Source of the DNA: JBJHDF01 sp050486405
GTDB taxonomy: Bacteria; Pseudomonadota; Gammaproteobacteria; Pseudomonadales; Cellvibrionaceae
NCBI GenBank assembly: GCA_050486405.1
Contig: JBJHDF010000004.1
Span: forward strand, 62,001-126,000
DNA: 64,000 nucleotides
Direction: 5' to 3'
Part shown: piece by piece, positions 51,507-59,437 of the stretch
Layout: each line of letters begins with the position of its first letter
How positions within the stretch are numbered: the stretch's first letter is position 1
Program-made: the position numbers and the translations under genes
Notes under the pieces: model-generated
Seen by the model: only the letters and a program-made list of their open reading frames with translations
Told to the model about the DNA's origin: nothing
Database searches by the model: none

Positions 51507-52081
51507 TTTTATACCCCATCTACCGAGTTTTGAATAAGCCAGCAAGCCCCGGTAACCGTCCGTACCGGGCACAAAGCTCCTTACTTGACCTGCCGCGATC
51601 AGTCGTTTAATTACCTCCCATAGAACCGCTCCAGACCCAGGGGCCGACGGTATACAAATCTTCCAGTCAATACCCAGCCTAGGCTACAAAATGCGCCAGG
51701 CCAACCAACTTTTGGTTATATGAAACGCCAGAAGTGTGCAGGATCAACCATCACAGATCGAGGAAGTTACGCCCCATTTCATGATATATAGCGGCGTTTA
51801 CGTACTTTCACCGCACAGACTACGGGTATGTTACGCGCCAGAAAAACCTGATTATTCCGGTATCTTCAATTCATCAAAACGCATATTCAAAAAAAATTAG
51901 TCGAATTGACAATATATTGTAAGAAAGGCATTTCGAGACATAACGTATCATTTTGCGCCAATTTGCCGACACCACCGCCAAGGGCCTGGCCTCATGGTTG
52001 GTCGCGGCTTGCGCCCATGCTAAACTGCTGCCTGTCCGGCCCCAGGCCGGGTTTCCGAGTCCACGAGCCACGCCCTGCCCT
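51507..52081. other. divergent AT-rich intergenic region between the glucanase gene and pcnB
   Basis: No gene is supported here, although frames stay open at both ends. It contains a hairpin CCCGGTA/TACCGGG (51547-51568) in the glucanase leader without a T-run, a consensus -35 box TTGACA (51906-51911) without a good -10 partner, and a perfect 12-bp palindrome ACAATATATTGT (51909-51920) overlapping it. Confidence 0.6.
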
Positions 52082-53422
52082 ATGATCAAACGGCTGTTTG
52101 CTATGATGTCGCCGCGAGCGTCCGGCTCCCCCCGCCATCAGCCCAGCATCATTCCCCGGGACCAGCACAACATCTCCCGCCGCGATATCAGCTCCGCCGC
52201 ATTGAAAATCATGCAGCGTCTGGAGCAGGAGGGCCATCAGGCCTATCTGGTGGGTGGCAGCGTGCGGGATCTGCTGCTGGGTGGCCACCCCAAGGACTTC
52301 GACGTGGCCACCGATGCCCGGCCGGAGCAAATCCGCCGGCTGTTCCGCGGCGCCCGCATCATTGGCCGCCGCTTCCAGATCGTGCATGTGCGCATGGGCC
52401 GGGAGATCATCGAGGTCACCACATTTCGCGGCCACCACGACCAGGCGCGCAGCGAGGACGGCATGCTGCTGCGGGACAATGTTTACGGCACAGTGGAATC
52501 CGATGCCGCCCGCCGCGACTTTACCGTCAACGCCCTCTACTACACCCTGAGCGGCTTTGCCATCCACGACTATACCGGCGGTCTCAAGGATCTGAAGGCG
52601 CGCCGGCTGCGCATCATCGGCGACCCGGAAACCCGCTACAAGGAAGATCCGGTGCGCATGCTGCGCGCAGCCCGGTTTGCCGCCAAGCTGGGCTTCAACC
52701 TGGAAGACCGCACCGCCGAACCCATTCCGAGACTGGCGCCGCTGCTGCGCAACATTCCCGCAGCCCGGCAGTTCGAGGAAGTGCTCAAGCTGTTCCACGC
52801 CGGCTCCGCCCTGGCCACCTTCGAGTTGCTGCGCGACTACGGCCTGCTCGAACACCTGTTCCCCGGAACTCACCGCTGCCTGGAGGCCGGTGACGCCAGC
52901 GCCGCCATGATCGAACAGACCCTGATCAACACCGACAAGCGCATCCGCAGTGGCAAGACCACCAACCCGGCTTTCCTCTTCGCCGCCCTGCTCTGGCCGC
53001 CTTTCCAGCGGGAACTGGCCGCCCTGGAGGGCAAGATGCCGCCGGGACAGGCCTGGCACGAAGCGGCCAGCCGCGCCATCGGCGAGCAGTTGGACTTCAC
53101 CGCCATCCCCAAGCGCTTTTCCCTCCCCATGCGGGAAATCTGGGACCTGCAACGCCGTCTGCCCAACCGGGGTGGTCAGCGGGCCGCGCAACTGGTGCAG
53201 CACCCGCGCTTCCGGGCCGCCTACGACTTCGTGCTGATGCGCGAAGCCGGGGGCGAGGACCTGGACGGTCTGGGCAACTGGTGGACCCGTTACCAGGCCG
53301 TGGACGAGACCGAGCGACAGCGCATGGCCGACGAGGCCAAGGGACAGCGCACCGGCGCCGGACGCGGCAAACCCCGCCGACGCCGACGCAAATCCGGCGC
53401 CGCGCCCCAGACGGATCAGTAG
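52082..53422 (+). CDS. pcnB: Poly(A) polymerase I
   Basis: A 446-residue enzyme adding 3' poly(A) tails that trigger RNA decay. ATG at 52082 (MIKRLFAMMSPRASG) resembles Pseudomonas PcnB starts; the frame is open further upstream but without matching residues. The class II nucleotidyltransferase core shows YLVGGSVRDLLLGGHPKDFD with catalytic Asp residues, FRGHHD and RRDFTVNALYY, then the RNA-binding region and a basic tail (GRGKPRRRRRKSG). Expected cbrB-pcnB-folK order with an insertion before it. Confidence 0.95.
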   Translation: MIKRLFAMMSPRASGSPRHQPSIIPRDQHNISRRDISSAALKIMQRLEQEGHQAYLVGGSVRDLLLGGHPKDFDVATDARPEQIRRLFRGARIIGRRFQIVHVRMGREIIEVTTFRGHHDQARSEDGMLLRDNVYGTVESDAARRDFTVNALYYTLSGFAIHDYTGGLKDLKARRLRIIGDPETRYKEDPVRMLRAARFAAKLGFNLEDRTAEPIPRLAPLLRNIPAARQFEEVLKLFHAGSALATFELLRDYGLLEHLFPGTHRCLEAGDASAAMIEQTLINTDKRIRSGKTTNPAFLFAALLWPPFQRELAALEGKMPPGQAWHEAASRAIGEQLDFTAIPKRFSLPMREIWDLQRRLPNRGGQRAAQLVQHPRFRAAYDFVLMREAGGEDLDGLGNWWTRYQAVDETERQRMADEAKGQRTGAGRGKPRRRRRKSGAAPQTDQ

Positions 53423-53423
53423 C

Positions 53424-53903
53424 GTGACCGACAGGGTGTATCTGGGCCTGGGCGGCAACCTCGACGAACCCCTGCCGAGAGTCCGTCGGGTGCTCACTGA
53501 ACTGAACGGGCTGCCCGACACCCGCCTTACCGGCCAGTCACCCTTCTACCGCAGCCGGGCAGTGGGGCCGGGCGACCAGCCCGACTACATCAACGCCGTG
53601 GCCCGTCTGGAAACCTCACTGGAACCCCTGGTACTGCTGGACCTGCTGCAGGGCCTGGAGCAGCGCCACGGCCGCCGCCGGGAGCGGCGCTGGGGGCCCC
53701 GCACCCTGGATCTGGACATACTGCTCTGGGCGGATCGCCGCATCGACCACCCCAGGCTGCAGGTACCCCACCCGGAAATGACCCGGCGCAATTTCGTACT
53801 CTACCCCCTGGCGGACCTGGATCCGGACCTGACCCTTCCCAATGGGGTGTCCCTTGGGTCATTATTGGCGGGCTGTCCGCCGGATCATCTGGCCATGTGT
53901 TAA
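53424..53903 (+). CDS. folK: 6-hydroxymethyl-7,8-dihydropterin pyrophosphokinase
   Basis: A 159-residue folate enzyme (HPPK). The GTG start lies 1 bp after the pcnB stop. Motifs: VYLGLGGNLDEP, SPFYRSRAVGPGDQPDYINA and RWGPRTLDLDILLW, the ATP and pterin binding signature, then HPEMTRRNFVLYPLADL. Length normal. Confidence 0.97.
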   Translation: MTDRVYLGLGGNLDEPLPRVRRVLTELNGLPDTRLTGQSPFYRSRAVGPGDQPDYINAVARLETSLEPLVLLDLLQGLEQRHGRRRERRWGPRTLDLDILLWADRRIDHPRLQVPHPEMTRRNFVLYPLADLDPDLTLPNGVSLGSLLAGCPPDHLAMC

Positions 53904-53947
53904 CCCGGCAATGTTAATTGCCGACTTAATATGAACGGGAGTAATCT

Positions 53948-54631
53948 GTGGAAGCGATCTTCGACGAACTGGGTCTGGATCTGAGCAATGTGCAACTGCC
54001 CCGCTATATCGCGGTGGAAGGGCCCATCGGCGTAGGCAAAACCACCCTGGCCACCAATATCGCCCGCCTGTTCAACTACCAGATGGTGCTGGAGCAGCCC
54101 GAGGAGAACCCGTTCCTGGAGCGCTTCTACCGGGACCCGAAAAGCACCGCCCTGCCCACCCAGTTGTTCTTTCTCTTCCAGCGTGCCAACCAGCTCCGGG
54201 TAATGCGCCAGTCGGATCTGTTCGAGCCGGTGCGGGTGGCGGACTTTCTCATGGCCAAGGACCAGCTCTTCGCCCGCGTGACACTGGATGACGACGAACT
54301 GCGCATCTACCAGCAGGTGTACGACAAGCTGACCATCGACGCTCCCACACCGGATCTGGTGATCTACCTGCAGGCGCCGGTGAATGTGCTGGCCGACCGT
54401 ATCCGCATAAGGGGCATTGCCAGCGAACAGGGTATCAGCAACGACTACCTGGAGGCCCTGAACAACGCCTACACGGAGTTCTTCCACTACTACGACGAGG
54501 CACCGCTGCTGATCGTCAACGCCCGGGATCTGGATCTGGCCAGCAACCGCGATCACTTCCGGCAACTGATCGAGCGCGTCGCCACGGTCAAGAGTGGCCG
54601 CCACTACTACAATCCCACACCCTCCTTGTGA
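53948..54631 (+). CDS. Deoxynucleoside kinase (dGK/dAK-like)
   Basis: A 227-residue kinase with GTG start and GGGAG six bases upstream. P-loop GPIGVGKTT (about residue 25), catalytic Glu in LEQPEENPFL, DFLMAKDQLFA (DRS-type region replaced), and lid RIRIRGIASEQG match the deoxynucleoside kinase family that salvages deoxyadenosine or deoxyguanosine. It sits between folK and panB, where a kinase of this type is also found in several gammaproteobacteria. Specificity is not readable from sequence. Confidence 0.9.
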   Translation: MEAIFDELGLDLSNVQLPRYIAVEGPIGVGKTTLATNIARLFNYQMVLEQPEENPFLERFYRDPKSTALPTQLFFLFQRANQLRVMRQSDLFEPVRVADFLMAKDQLFARVTLDDDELRIYQQVYDKLTIDAPTPDLVIYLQAPVNVLADRIRIRGIASEQGISNDYLEALNNAYTEFFHYYDEAPLLIVNARDLDLASNRDHFRQLIERVATVKSGRHYYNPTPSL

Positions 54632-54647
54632 GCCCACGGATTCCGCC

Positions 54648-55460
54648 ATGCCCTACAGCCAGCCCCTGGAAAAGCCCGTCACCATCAAGACCCTGCACAA
54701 GCTCAAGGCCAGCGGCGAAAAGTTTGTGGTGGTGGCACTCTACGATGCGCCCATGGCCGCCATGGCGCAAAAGTGCGGCGTCGAGGCGGTACTGGTGGGC
54801 GACTCCCTGGGCATGACGGTGCTGGGCTACGACAGCACCATTCCGGTGACCATGGAGCAGATGATCTACCACATCGAAGCCGTGGCGCGGGGCAACCGGC
54901 GCTCGCTGATCATGGCGGACCTGCCCTTCATGACCTACGCCACGCCCGAGCAGGCCATGCACAACGCCGCGCGGGTCATGCAGGCAGGCGCTCATATGGT
55001 GAAGATCGAGGGCGGCGCCTGGCTGGCAGAAACGGTCACCATGCTGGTGGAGCGGGGTATTCCCGTCTGCGCCCACCTGGGCCTTACGCCCCAGTCGGTG
55101 CACAGGTTCGGCGGCTTTCGGGTGCAGGGCAAGGAGCAGCAGCAGGCCGACGAGATTTACCGGGACGCCCGTCTGCTGGCCGAGGCCGGTGCCGAGCTGC
55201 TGGTGCTGGAGTGCGTGCCCTCGGCGCTGGCCAAGCGCATCACTGACGACCTCGCCATCGCCACCATCGGCATAGGCGCCGGCCGCGACACCGACGCCCA
55301 GGTGCTGGTGATCAACGACATTCTGGGGCTGACCGAGCACCCGCCGAAGTTTTCCAAGAATTTTCTGCTGGAAGCCGGAGACATTCCCGGCGCCATGGAA
55401 AAATACGTCGCCGACGTCAAGGCAGGCGCCTTTCCCGGCAATGACAATATTTTTATCTGA
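54648..55460 (+). CDS. panB: Ketopantoate hydroxymethyltransferase
   Basis: A 270-residue enzyme adding a hydroxymethyl group to alpha-ketoisovalerate, first committed step of pantothenate synthesis. TIM-barrel motifs: VVVALYDAPMAAMA, VGDSLGMTVLGYDST (metal-binding Asp), MVKIEGGAW, AHLGLTPQSVH, and IGIGAGRDTDAQVLV. ATG at 54648 is chosen over the upstream open frame, which overlaps the kinase gene. The usual partner panC is not present next to it. Confidence 0.96.
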   Translation: MPYSQPLEKPVTIKTLHKLKASGEKFVVVALYDAPMAAMAQKCGVEAVLVGDSLGMTVLGYDSTIPVTMEQMIYHIEAVARGNRRSLIMADLPFMTYATPEQAMHNAARVMQAGAHMVKIEGGAWLAETVTMLVERGIPVCAHLGLTPQSVHRFGGFRVQGKEQQQADEIYRDARLLAEAGAELLVLECVPSALAKRITDDLAIATIGIGAGRDTDAQVLVINDILGLTEHPPKFSKNFLLEAGDIPGAMEKYVADVKAGAFPGNDNIFI

Positions 55461-55507
55461 TTTTGGACGAACAATAACGCAAGGGGTTATAACACAAGGG
55501 AACGTGC

Positions 55508-56953
55508 ATGCTGATACTGCCGATTGAAAACAAACCCGACTGGAAAAACCCTCCGGTCATCACCATCGCCCTGATTCTGGTCAACCTGTTTGTCTTTGTG
55601 TTCTATCAGGGGCAGGACGGCGAGCGTATTGAGCGCGCCGAGGAACTCTATCGCCAGCACAATCTGCTGGAACTGGATCGGCAATACTATCTGGATTACC
55701 TTGAGGTCGCCGACCCGGAACGCCACCGACAGTTGCAATACCTGGGCAACCAGATGCCCGATTGGATGCTGGCGCAAGAGATTTTTGTCGACCGGGGCTT
55801 CGACGCCTGGCTGCGGGAACAGGACGCCCGGGGCGCTCTGCCCTCGACACCGGAGATCCGGCAGTGGCGCCAGGGACGGGATGAGTTTGAAGCCCAGCGC
55901 AACAGCGTGAGCTGGATACAAGGCGGTCTGACTCCGGCGGATTCCCGACCCACCACCTTTTTCACCAACCTGTTCCTGCATGGCGGCTGGGATCATCTGC
56001 TGTTCAATATGGCCTTTTTGTTTCTGTTCGGCTTTGCCCTGGAATCCGTGTTGCGCACCCACATCTATCTGGGCATGTATCTGGCATCCGGCGTTGTGGC
56101 CAACGTCCTGCACCTCGCCCTCAATCTCGGCTCTTATATTCCGCTGGTAGGTGCCTCCGGCGCCATCGCCGGCCTGATGGGCATGTACCTAGCACTCTAC
56201 CGCCTGCGTCGCATACGCTTTTTCTACACCATCGGTTTCTATTTTGGTGAGTTCCGCGCCCCGGCCCTGCTGGTACTACCGGTGTGGCTGGCCAAGGAAC
56301 TATACGGCGTCTTCTTCACCGAGACGAATATTGCCTACTGGGCGCATATCGGCGGTCTGTTGTCAGGCGCTGGCCTGATGTTGCTGGCACAAAACAGCCA
56401 GCGGGAGTTTTCCGGCCAACTGGAACAGCGCGACCGGGTGGATCAGGTGGAACAGGCCCGCAAGCGCATCCAGACGGCGGTTGCCGCGCTGGATATTCCC
56501 AGAGCCAGAACCCTGGCGCGCAATCTCTGTGAAACCCACCCTGCGGACCCTCGCCCCTGGCGCCTGCTGTTCGATCTGTATAAGGCACAGCCGATGCACA
56601 AGAGGTTTCATGAGGTCACTTTTGCACTACTACGCCAGTTTACTGGAAATGACAGCCTCTTTGAGGAGTGGCGCATGCCGGTGGAGGCAGTGCTGAACGA
56701 ATACCGGCAGCTGCATCCTGGAATGCCAGCACTCAATGGTCCACTGAGTCTGGCGCTGGCACGCAAATACTGGCAGCACGGCGATCCGGAACGGAGCGAA
56801 ATTCACCTGCAGCGCGCTTTGGACAAGGGTATCAACAATCCCGCAGCACAACAGTTGATTGAAAATATGGCGGAGCATTTTCGCAAACGGGGCGCCCAGC
56901 ACAAGGCAACGCAGTACACCAACGCTCTCAGGCAGTTGCGTTCCCCTGGATAA
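55508..56953 (+). CDS. Rhomboid-family intramembrane serine protease with C-terminal helical/TPR-like extension
   Basis: A 481-residue protein, AAGGGAA five bases before ATG. First helix at about 15-35, then an unusually long loop (about 36-145) before the rhomboid core: NLFLHGGWDHLLFNM (L1 region), catalytic Ser217 in GASGAIAG and His280 in AHIGGLLSG, about six to seven helices in all. Residues about 320-481 form a soluble helical region resembling TPR repeats (DPRPWRLLFDLYKAQP, LALARKYWQHGDPERSE). Rhomboids cut membrane proteins within the bilayer. It is convergent with a TPR-containing membrane protein gene, overlapping by 26 bp. Confidence 0.9.
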   Translation: MLILPIENKPDWKNPPVITIALILVNLFVFVFYQGQDGERIERAEELYRQHNLLELDRQYYLDYLEVADPERHRQLQYLGNQMPDWMLAQEIFVDRGFDAWLREQDARGALPSTPEIRQWRQGRDEFEAQRNSVSWIQGGLTPADSRPTTFFTNLFLHGGWDHLLFNMAFLFLFGFALESVLRTHIYLGMYLASGVVANVLHLALNLGSYIPLVGASGAIAGLMGMYLALYRLRRIRFFYTIGFYFGEFRAPALLVLPVWLAKELYGVFFTETNIAYWAHIGGLLSGAGLMLLAQNSQREFSGQLEQRDRVDQVEQARKRIQTAVAALDIPRARTLARNLCETHPADPRPWRLLFDLYKAQPMHKRFHEVTFALLRQFTGNDSLFEEWRMPVEAVLNEYRQLHPGMPALNGPLSLALARKYWQHGDPERSEIHLQRALDKGINNPAAQQLIENMAEHFRKRGAQHKATQYTNALRQLRSPG

Positions 56954-58349
56954 CGGCCTTGAGACGCAGCCATTCCTCGCGCTCGGGGCAGTCCGGATAC
57001 TGCTTCAGGACAAACTCCGCCAGCGCCAGCGCCTTGGTCTCGTCGTTGAGATTTTCATGGAAAATGGTGGCCACCATCAGGTAGGCGGCAGGCACCAGCG
57101 GATCCCGGGATCTGCGTTTGTGCAGGTTGTGGAACATGCGCACCACGGACTTGTTGCGGCCCTGCAGGCGCAACAGACGGGCAATTTCCAGCGCCGCCCG
57201 GGTATCCTGAAGCTGGAACCCCGGCACCCGGCCCTGCACATCCTGAAACACCTGCATCGCTTTGTTCCACTGGTTGTCCTGCTTCAGCAAGTCAATAAAA
57301 TAAACCCCGTGGTTGACCAGCGCCTGATCGTCGTCCATCAACATCAACAGCTTGTGGTAGTGCTGGTGCAGTTCGATATCATTGCGCGCCAGATCCAGGG
57401 AACGACGCAGCACTTCCCTCGCCTCCTTGTACTTGCCGTCAGTGATCAGCACCGTGGACTCGCCCAGCGCCCGTGCTTTCTCAAACTCGGCGCGATCCAT
57501 TTCGTCGTCATCTTCGTGGATTTCCAGACCCAGTTCGTGCTGATATTGATACAGCACGTAGCCCAGCATTGTGAACAGGACCAATGTAAAGTAAACCGAA
57601 CTGGCCACCAGCACCGGCGCTATCAGGCTGCGCGGAAAAACCGAAACCAGAATGTTTTCCAGAAACAGTTCCCCGGCGCTGATCGCCAGCGTACATAACC
57701 AAAGCAGCAGATACGGCCAACCAACCGCCTGCATCAGTGAAATCAACACCGCCGGATTGACCGCCCGCCGCGCTGACTTCTCCACCGCCAGGACCATGAT
57801 ACCGGCCGGTAACGCCAAGGCAAAAAACAACGCCGCCAACATTCCCAACCAGGGGGATACCCGCATCAGGGCATAGACAATCACACCCATCAACAGGAAA
57901 AACCCGATAAAGCGCCAGAACAGGCTGTGCTGATCCCGGCTCAACACCTCGCCCAAAAAGGGGGCCTCAGGTTCTCCCAGGCTGCGATGCTCAAGGATGG
58001 CAAAACCGTATTTGATCACCACCGCATAACCGATCAGCCACATCAACAATCCCCAAAAATTCTGTGGCGCCAGGAGACTGCCCACCGCCATGGCGACAAT
58101 CACAATCAGGCAGTTGGTGTGCAGGGAATACTGAAGAAAGTGCGGCAGCATCTGCCAGAAAGGTTTGGCGTCGGTAGCGCGACCGAGAAACTCCAGTTTA
58201 CCGTTGCAGCGCAGGCAGGTGGGGCGCACGCTGCCCCAGTGCCGGCTGTGCCCGGCGGGAATGCATCGATCGCTGTACAGGGTATCGCACCCGGTGCAAC
58301 TCCAGGTGGCCGGGGCCCCCGGGAAAAACTGACACTCTTGCCTGGCCAT
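56928..58349 (-). CDS. Membrane protein with N-terminal zinc ribbon and C-terminal TPR-like region
   Basis: A 473-residue protein; AAGGAG seven bases upstream fixes ATG at 58349. The N-terminus is a B-box-like zinc site with paired Cys (CQFFPG, CTGC, RCIP, CLRC). A middle region has about five to six hydrophobic helices, and the C-terminal 190 residues are helical repeats (GKYKEAREVLRRSLDLARND, NKAMQVFQDVQGRVP). No named family is recognised. The C-terminus resembles that of the rhomboid neighbour in style (helical repeats facing the cytoplasm), so a shared pathway is possible but unproven. Confidence 0.75.
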   Translation of the reverse strand: MARQECQFFPGAPATWSCTGCDTLYSDRCIPAGHSRHWGSVRPTCLRCNGKLEFLGRATDAKPFWQMLPHFLQYSLHTNCLIVIVAMAVGSLLAPQNFWGLLMWLIGYAVVIKYGFAILEHRSLGEPEAPFLGEVLSRDQHSLFWRFIGFFLLMGVIVYALMRVSPWLGMLAALFFALALPAGIMVLAVEKSARRAVNPAVLISLMQAVGWPYLLLWLCTLAISAGELFLENILVSVFPRSLIAPVLVASSVYFTLVLFTMLGYVLYQYQHELGLEIHEDDDEMDRAEFEKARALGESTVLITDGKYKEAREVLRRSLDLARNDIELHQHYHKLLMLMDDDQALVNHGVYFIDLLKQDNQWNKAMQVFQDVQGRVPGFQLQDTRAALEIARLLRLQGRNKSVVRMFHNLHKRRSRDPLVPAAYLMVATIFHENLNDETKALALAEFVLKQYPDCPEREEWLRLKAVIQGNATA

Positions 58350-58452
58350 CTTTCGGCTCCTTCTTATGGGATCGCGCGCTATCGTCCGGTCCCGCCATTG
58401 TGCACCAAGGTCGGAAACTGCGCCACTACCGACGTTCAGGCCCCACAAATGA

Positions 58453-58487
58453 AAAGCCCCTGATTTTGGCAACAAAATCAGGGGCTT
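58453..58487 (-). terminator. terminator of tRNA-Pro
   Basis: A 14-bp stem AAGCCCCTGATTTT / AAAATCAGGGGCTT with a short loop followed by TTTC on the minus strand, about 15 nt after the tRNA 3' end. Confidence 0.85.
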
Positions 58488-58501
58488 ATACGTCAGGAAA
58501 T

Positions 58502-58578
58502 TGGTCGGAGCGAGAGGATTTGAACCTCCGACCCCCTCGTCCCGAACGAGGTGCGCTACCAGACTGCGCTACGCTCCG
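58502..58578 (-). tRNA. tRNA-Pro (anticodon CGG)
   Basis: A 77-nt cloverleaf on the minus strand: acceptor CGGAGCG/CGCTCCG, D arm GTAGCGCAGTCTGGTAGCGC, anticodon stem CCTCG/CGAGG with loop TTCGGGA (anticodon CGG, decoding CCG), T arm GGAGGTTCAAATCCTCT type, discriminator A and encoded CCA. It decodes proline codon CCG. Confidence 0.96.
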
Positions 58579-58613
58579 CTGTCGGCGCCGGGACCCCGGC
58601 GCGAGCAGGGCGG

Positions 58614-58641
58614 ATTATAACAGCTGCGCCGGTGGTGTAAA
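58614..58641 (-). promoter_or_regulatory. promoter of tRNA-Pro with GC-rich discriminator
   Basis: On the minus strand TTTACA (58641-58636), 16-bp spacer and TATAAT (58619-58614), followed by CCGCCCTG. The GC-rich discriminator is typical of stringently controlled stable RNA genes. Confidence 0.85.
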
Positions 58642-58667
58642 CGCCTGCGGTGTAAACAGAGACCACA

Positions 58668-58695
58668 TAAAAAAGCCGACACCAATGGTGTCGGC
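58668..58695 (-). terminator. terminator downstream of the TPR lipoprotein gene
   Basis: Minus-strand stem GCCGACACC-ATT-GGTGTCGGC (9 bp, perfect) followed by six T. Confidence 0.88.
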
Positions 58696-58907
58696 AAGAT
58701 AATCACAGGAGTACACAATCAGAGGAAATCTCCATAACCCGGCACGGGTCAGGACCCACACTGGCGCTTTTCAACAGGAGCGAGAGAATCACACCAGTAC
58801 TTCAAGTATTGTCGCTAGCCGCCAATTTGCCAGTAAAAACAGCCACTTGTTTAAACTGTTTGGCAATAGCCAGCGTCCCGAACATAAACATCTGCTATTA
58901 GAAGCGC
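58696..58907 (-). other. long 3' untranslated region or small-RNA locus
   Basis: About 210 nt separate the lipoprotein stop codon from the terminator. No convincing coding frame is seen. A 3'-derived small RNA is possible, but no clear internal promoter was found. Confidence 0.35.
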
Positions 58908-59333
58908 CTAGAATCTCACCAGACCGGCCTCCTCGGCCAGGGCCTGGCGCAGGGCGACCAGGAGCCGGGCCAGGTCGGACCCCTCGGGCGCATAGCGCTG
59001 TCCCTGGGCTGCGAACTGGTCCGCCTCGCGCAGCCGGGAGAGCTGCCAGTAACTCTGGGCGATCAGCAGGTACAGTTCCCCGGCCCGGCGGTCTATGCCC
59101 AGCCCCCGCTCGGCGGTGGCGATGGCGCCTGCATAGTCTCCCTGCAAGTACTGGCCGTAGGCCTGTTCCGCTAGGCTCTGCACCACGCGGCTGGACGGCG
59201 ACGGGTCGGGCGACGGGACAGGTGTTGCCACCGGCTCCGGCCCTCGCTCCTCCGGCGCACGCACCGGATCCGTGGTGGTACAACCCACCAGTATCAACAG
59301 CAGCAGTGCGCCACCCCAAACCTTTTGCTTCAT
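58908..59333 (-). CDS. TPR-containing lipoprotein
   Basis: A 141-residue protein with GGAGG five bases before ATG. Signal MKQKVWGGALLLLILVGC has lipobox LVGC; a Pro-rich linker (VATPVPSPDPSPSS) follows and then two TPR-like repeats (AYGQYLQGDYAGAIATAERG, GELYLLIAQSYWQLSRLREA). It lies directly downstream of the PBP1b gene on the same strand, so it is likely co-transcribed and could be an outer-membrane PBP1b partner, analogous in place (not sequence) to LpoB. Confidence 0.85.
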   Translation of the reverse strand: MKQKVWGGALLLLILVGCTTTDPVRAPEERGPEPVATPVPSPDPSPSSRVVQSLAEQAYGQYLQGDYAGAIATAERGLGIDRRAGELYLLIAQSYWQLSRLREADQFAAQGQRYAPEGSDLARLLVALRQALAEEAGLVRF

Positions 59334-59362
59334 CTTGCCTCCACAGAAAAAATCTTATTGTC

Positions 59363-59437
59363 GAAGCCATCTCATAAACGTAGCGAACGTGCGGCTGGCG
59401 GTGGCCGCCGGAGCGCAGTAGTTTACGAGATGGCCTC
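59363..59437. repeat. REP-like palindromic element
   Basis: GAAGCCATCTCATAAAC (from 59363) and GTTTACGAGATGGCCTC (59421-59437) are near-perfect inverted arms; the inside holds GGCGG-TGG-CCGCC. The element fills the gap between the PBP1b gene and the lipoprotein gene and touches the PBP1b stop codon. A half copy recurs at 63694-63720. Confidence 0.75.

Noticed and set aside
51507..51700. Possible c-di-GMP (GEMM) or other riboswitch in the leader of the glucanase gene
   Set aside because: A CCCGGTA/TACCGGG hairpin exists, but the conserved GEMM core elements are missing and there is no expression platform with a T-run.
55508..56953. The rhomboid protease as the rhombosortase for the GlyGly-CTERM cyclophilin
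   Set aside because: Rhombosortases are short (about 200 residues); this protein has long extra domains and belongs to the general rhomboid group. The partner must be sought elsewhere.
58789..59370. Alternative minus-strand frame overlapping the TPR lipoprotein gene
   Set aside because: The 58908-59333 frame has a lipobox, TPR pattern and GGAGG ribosome site; the alternative has none.
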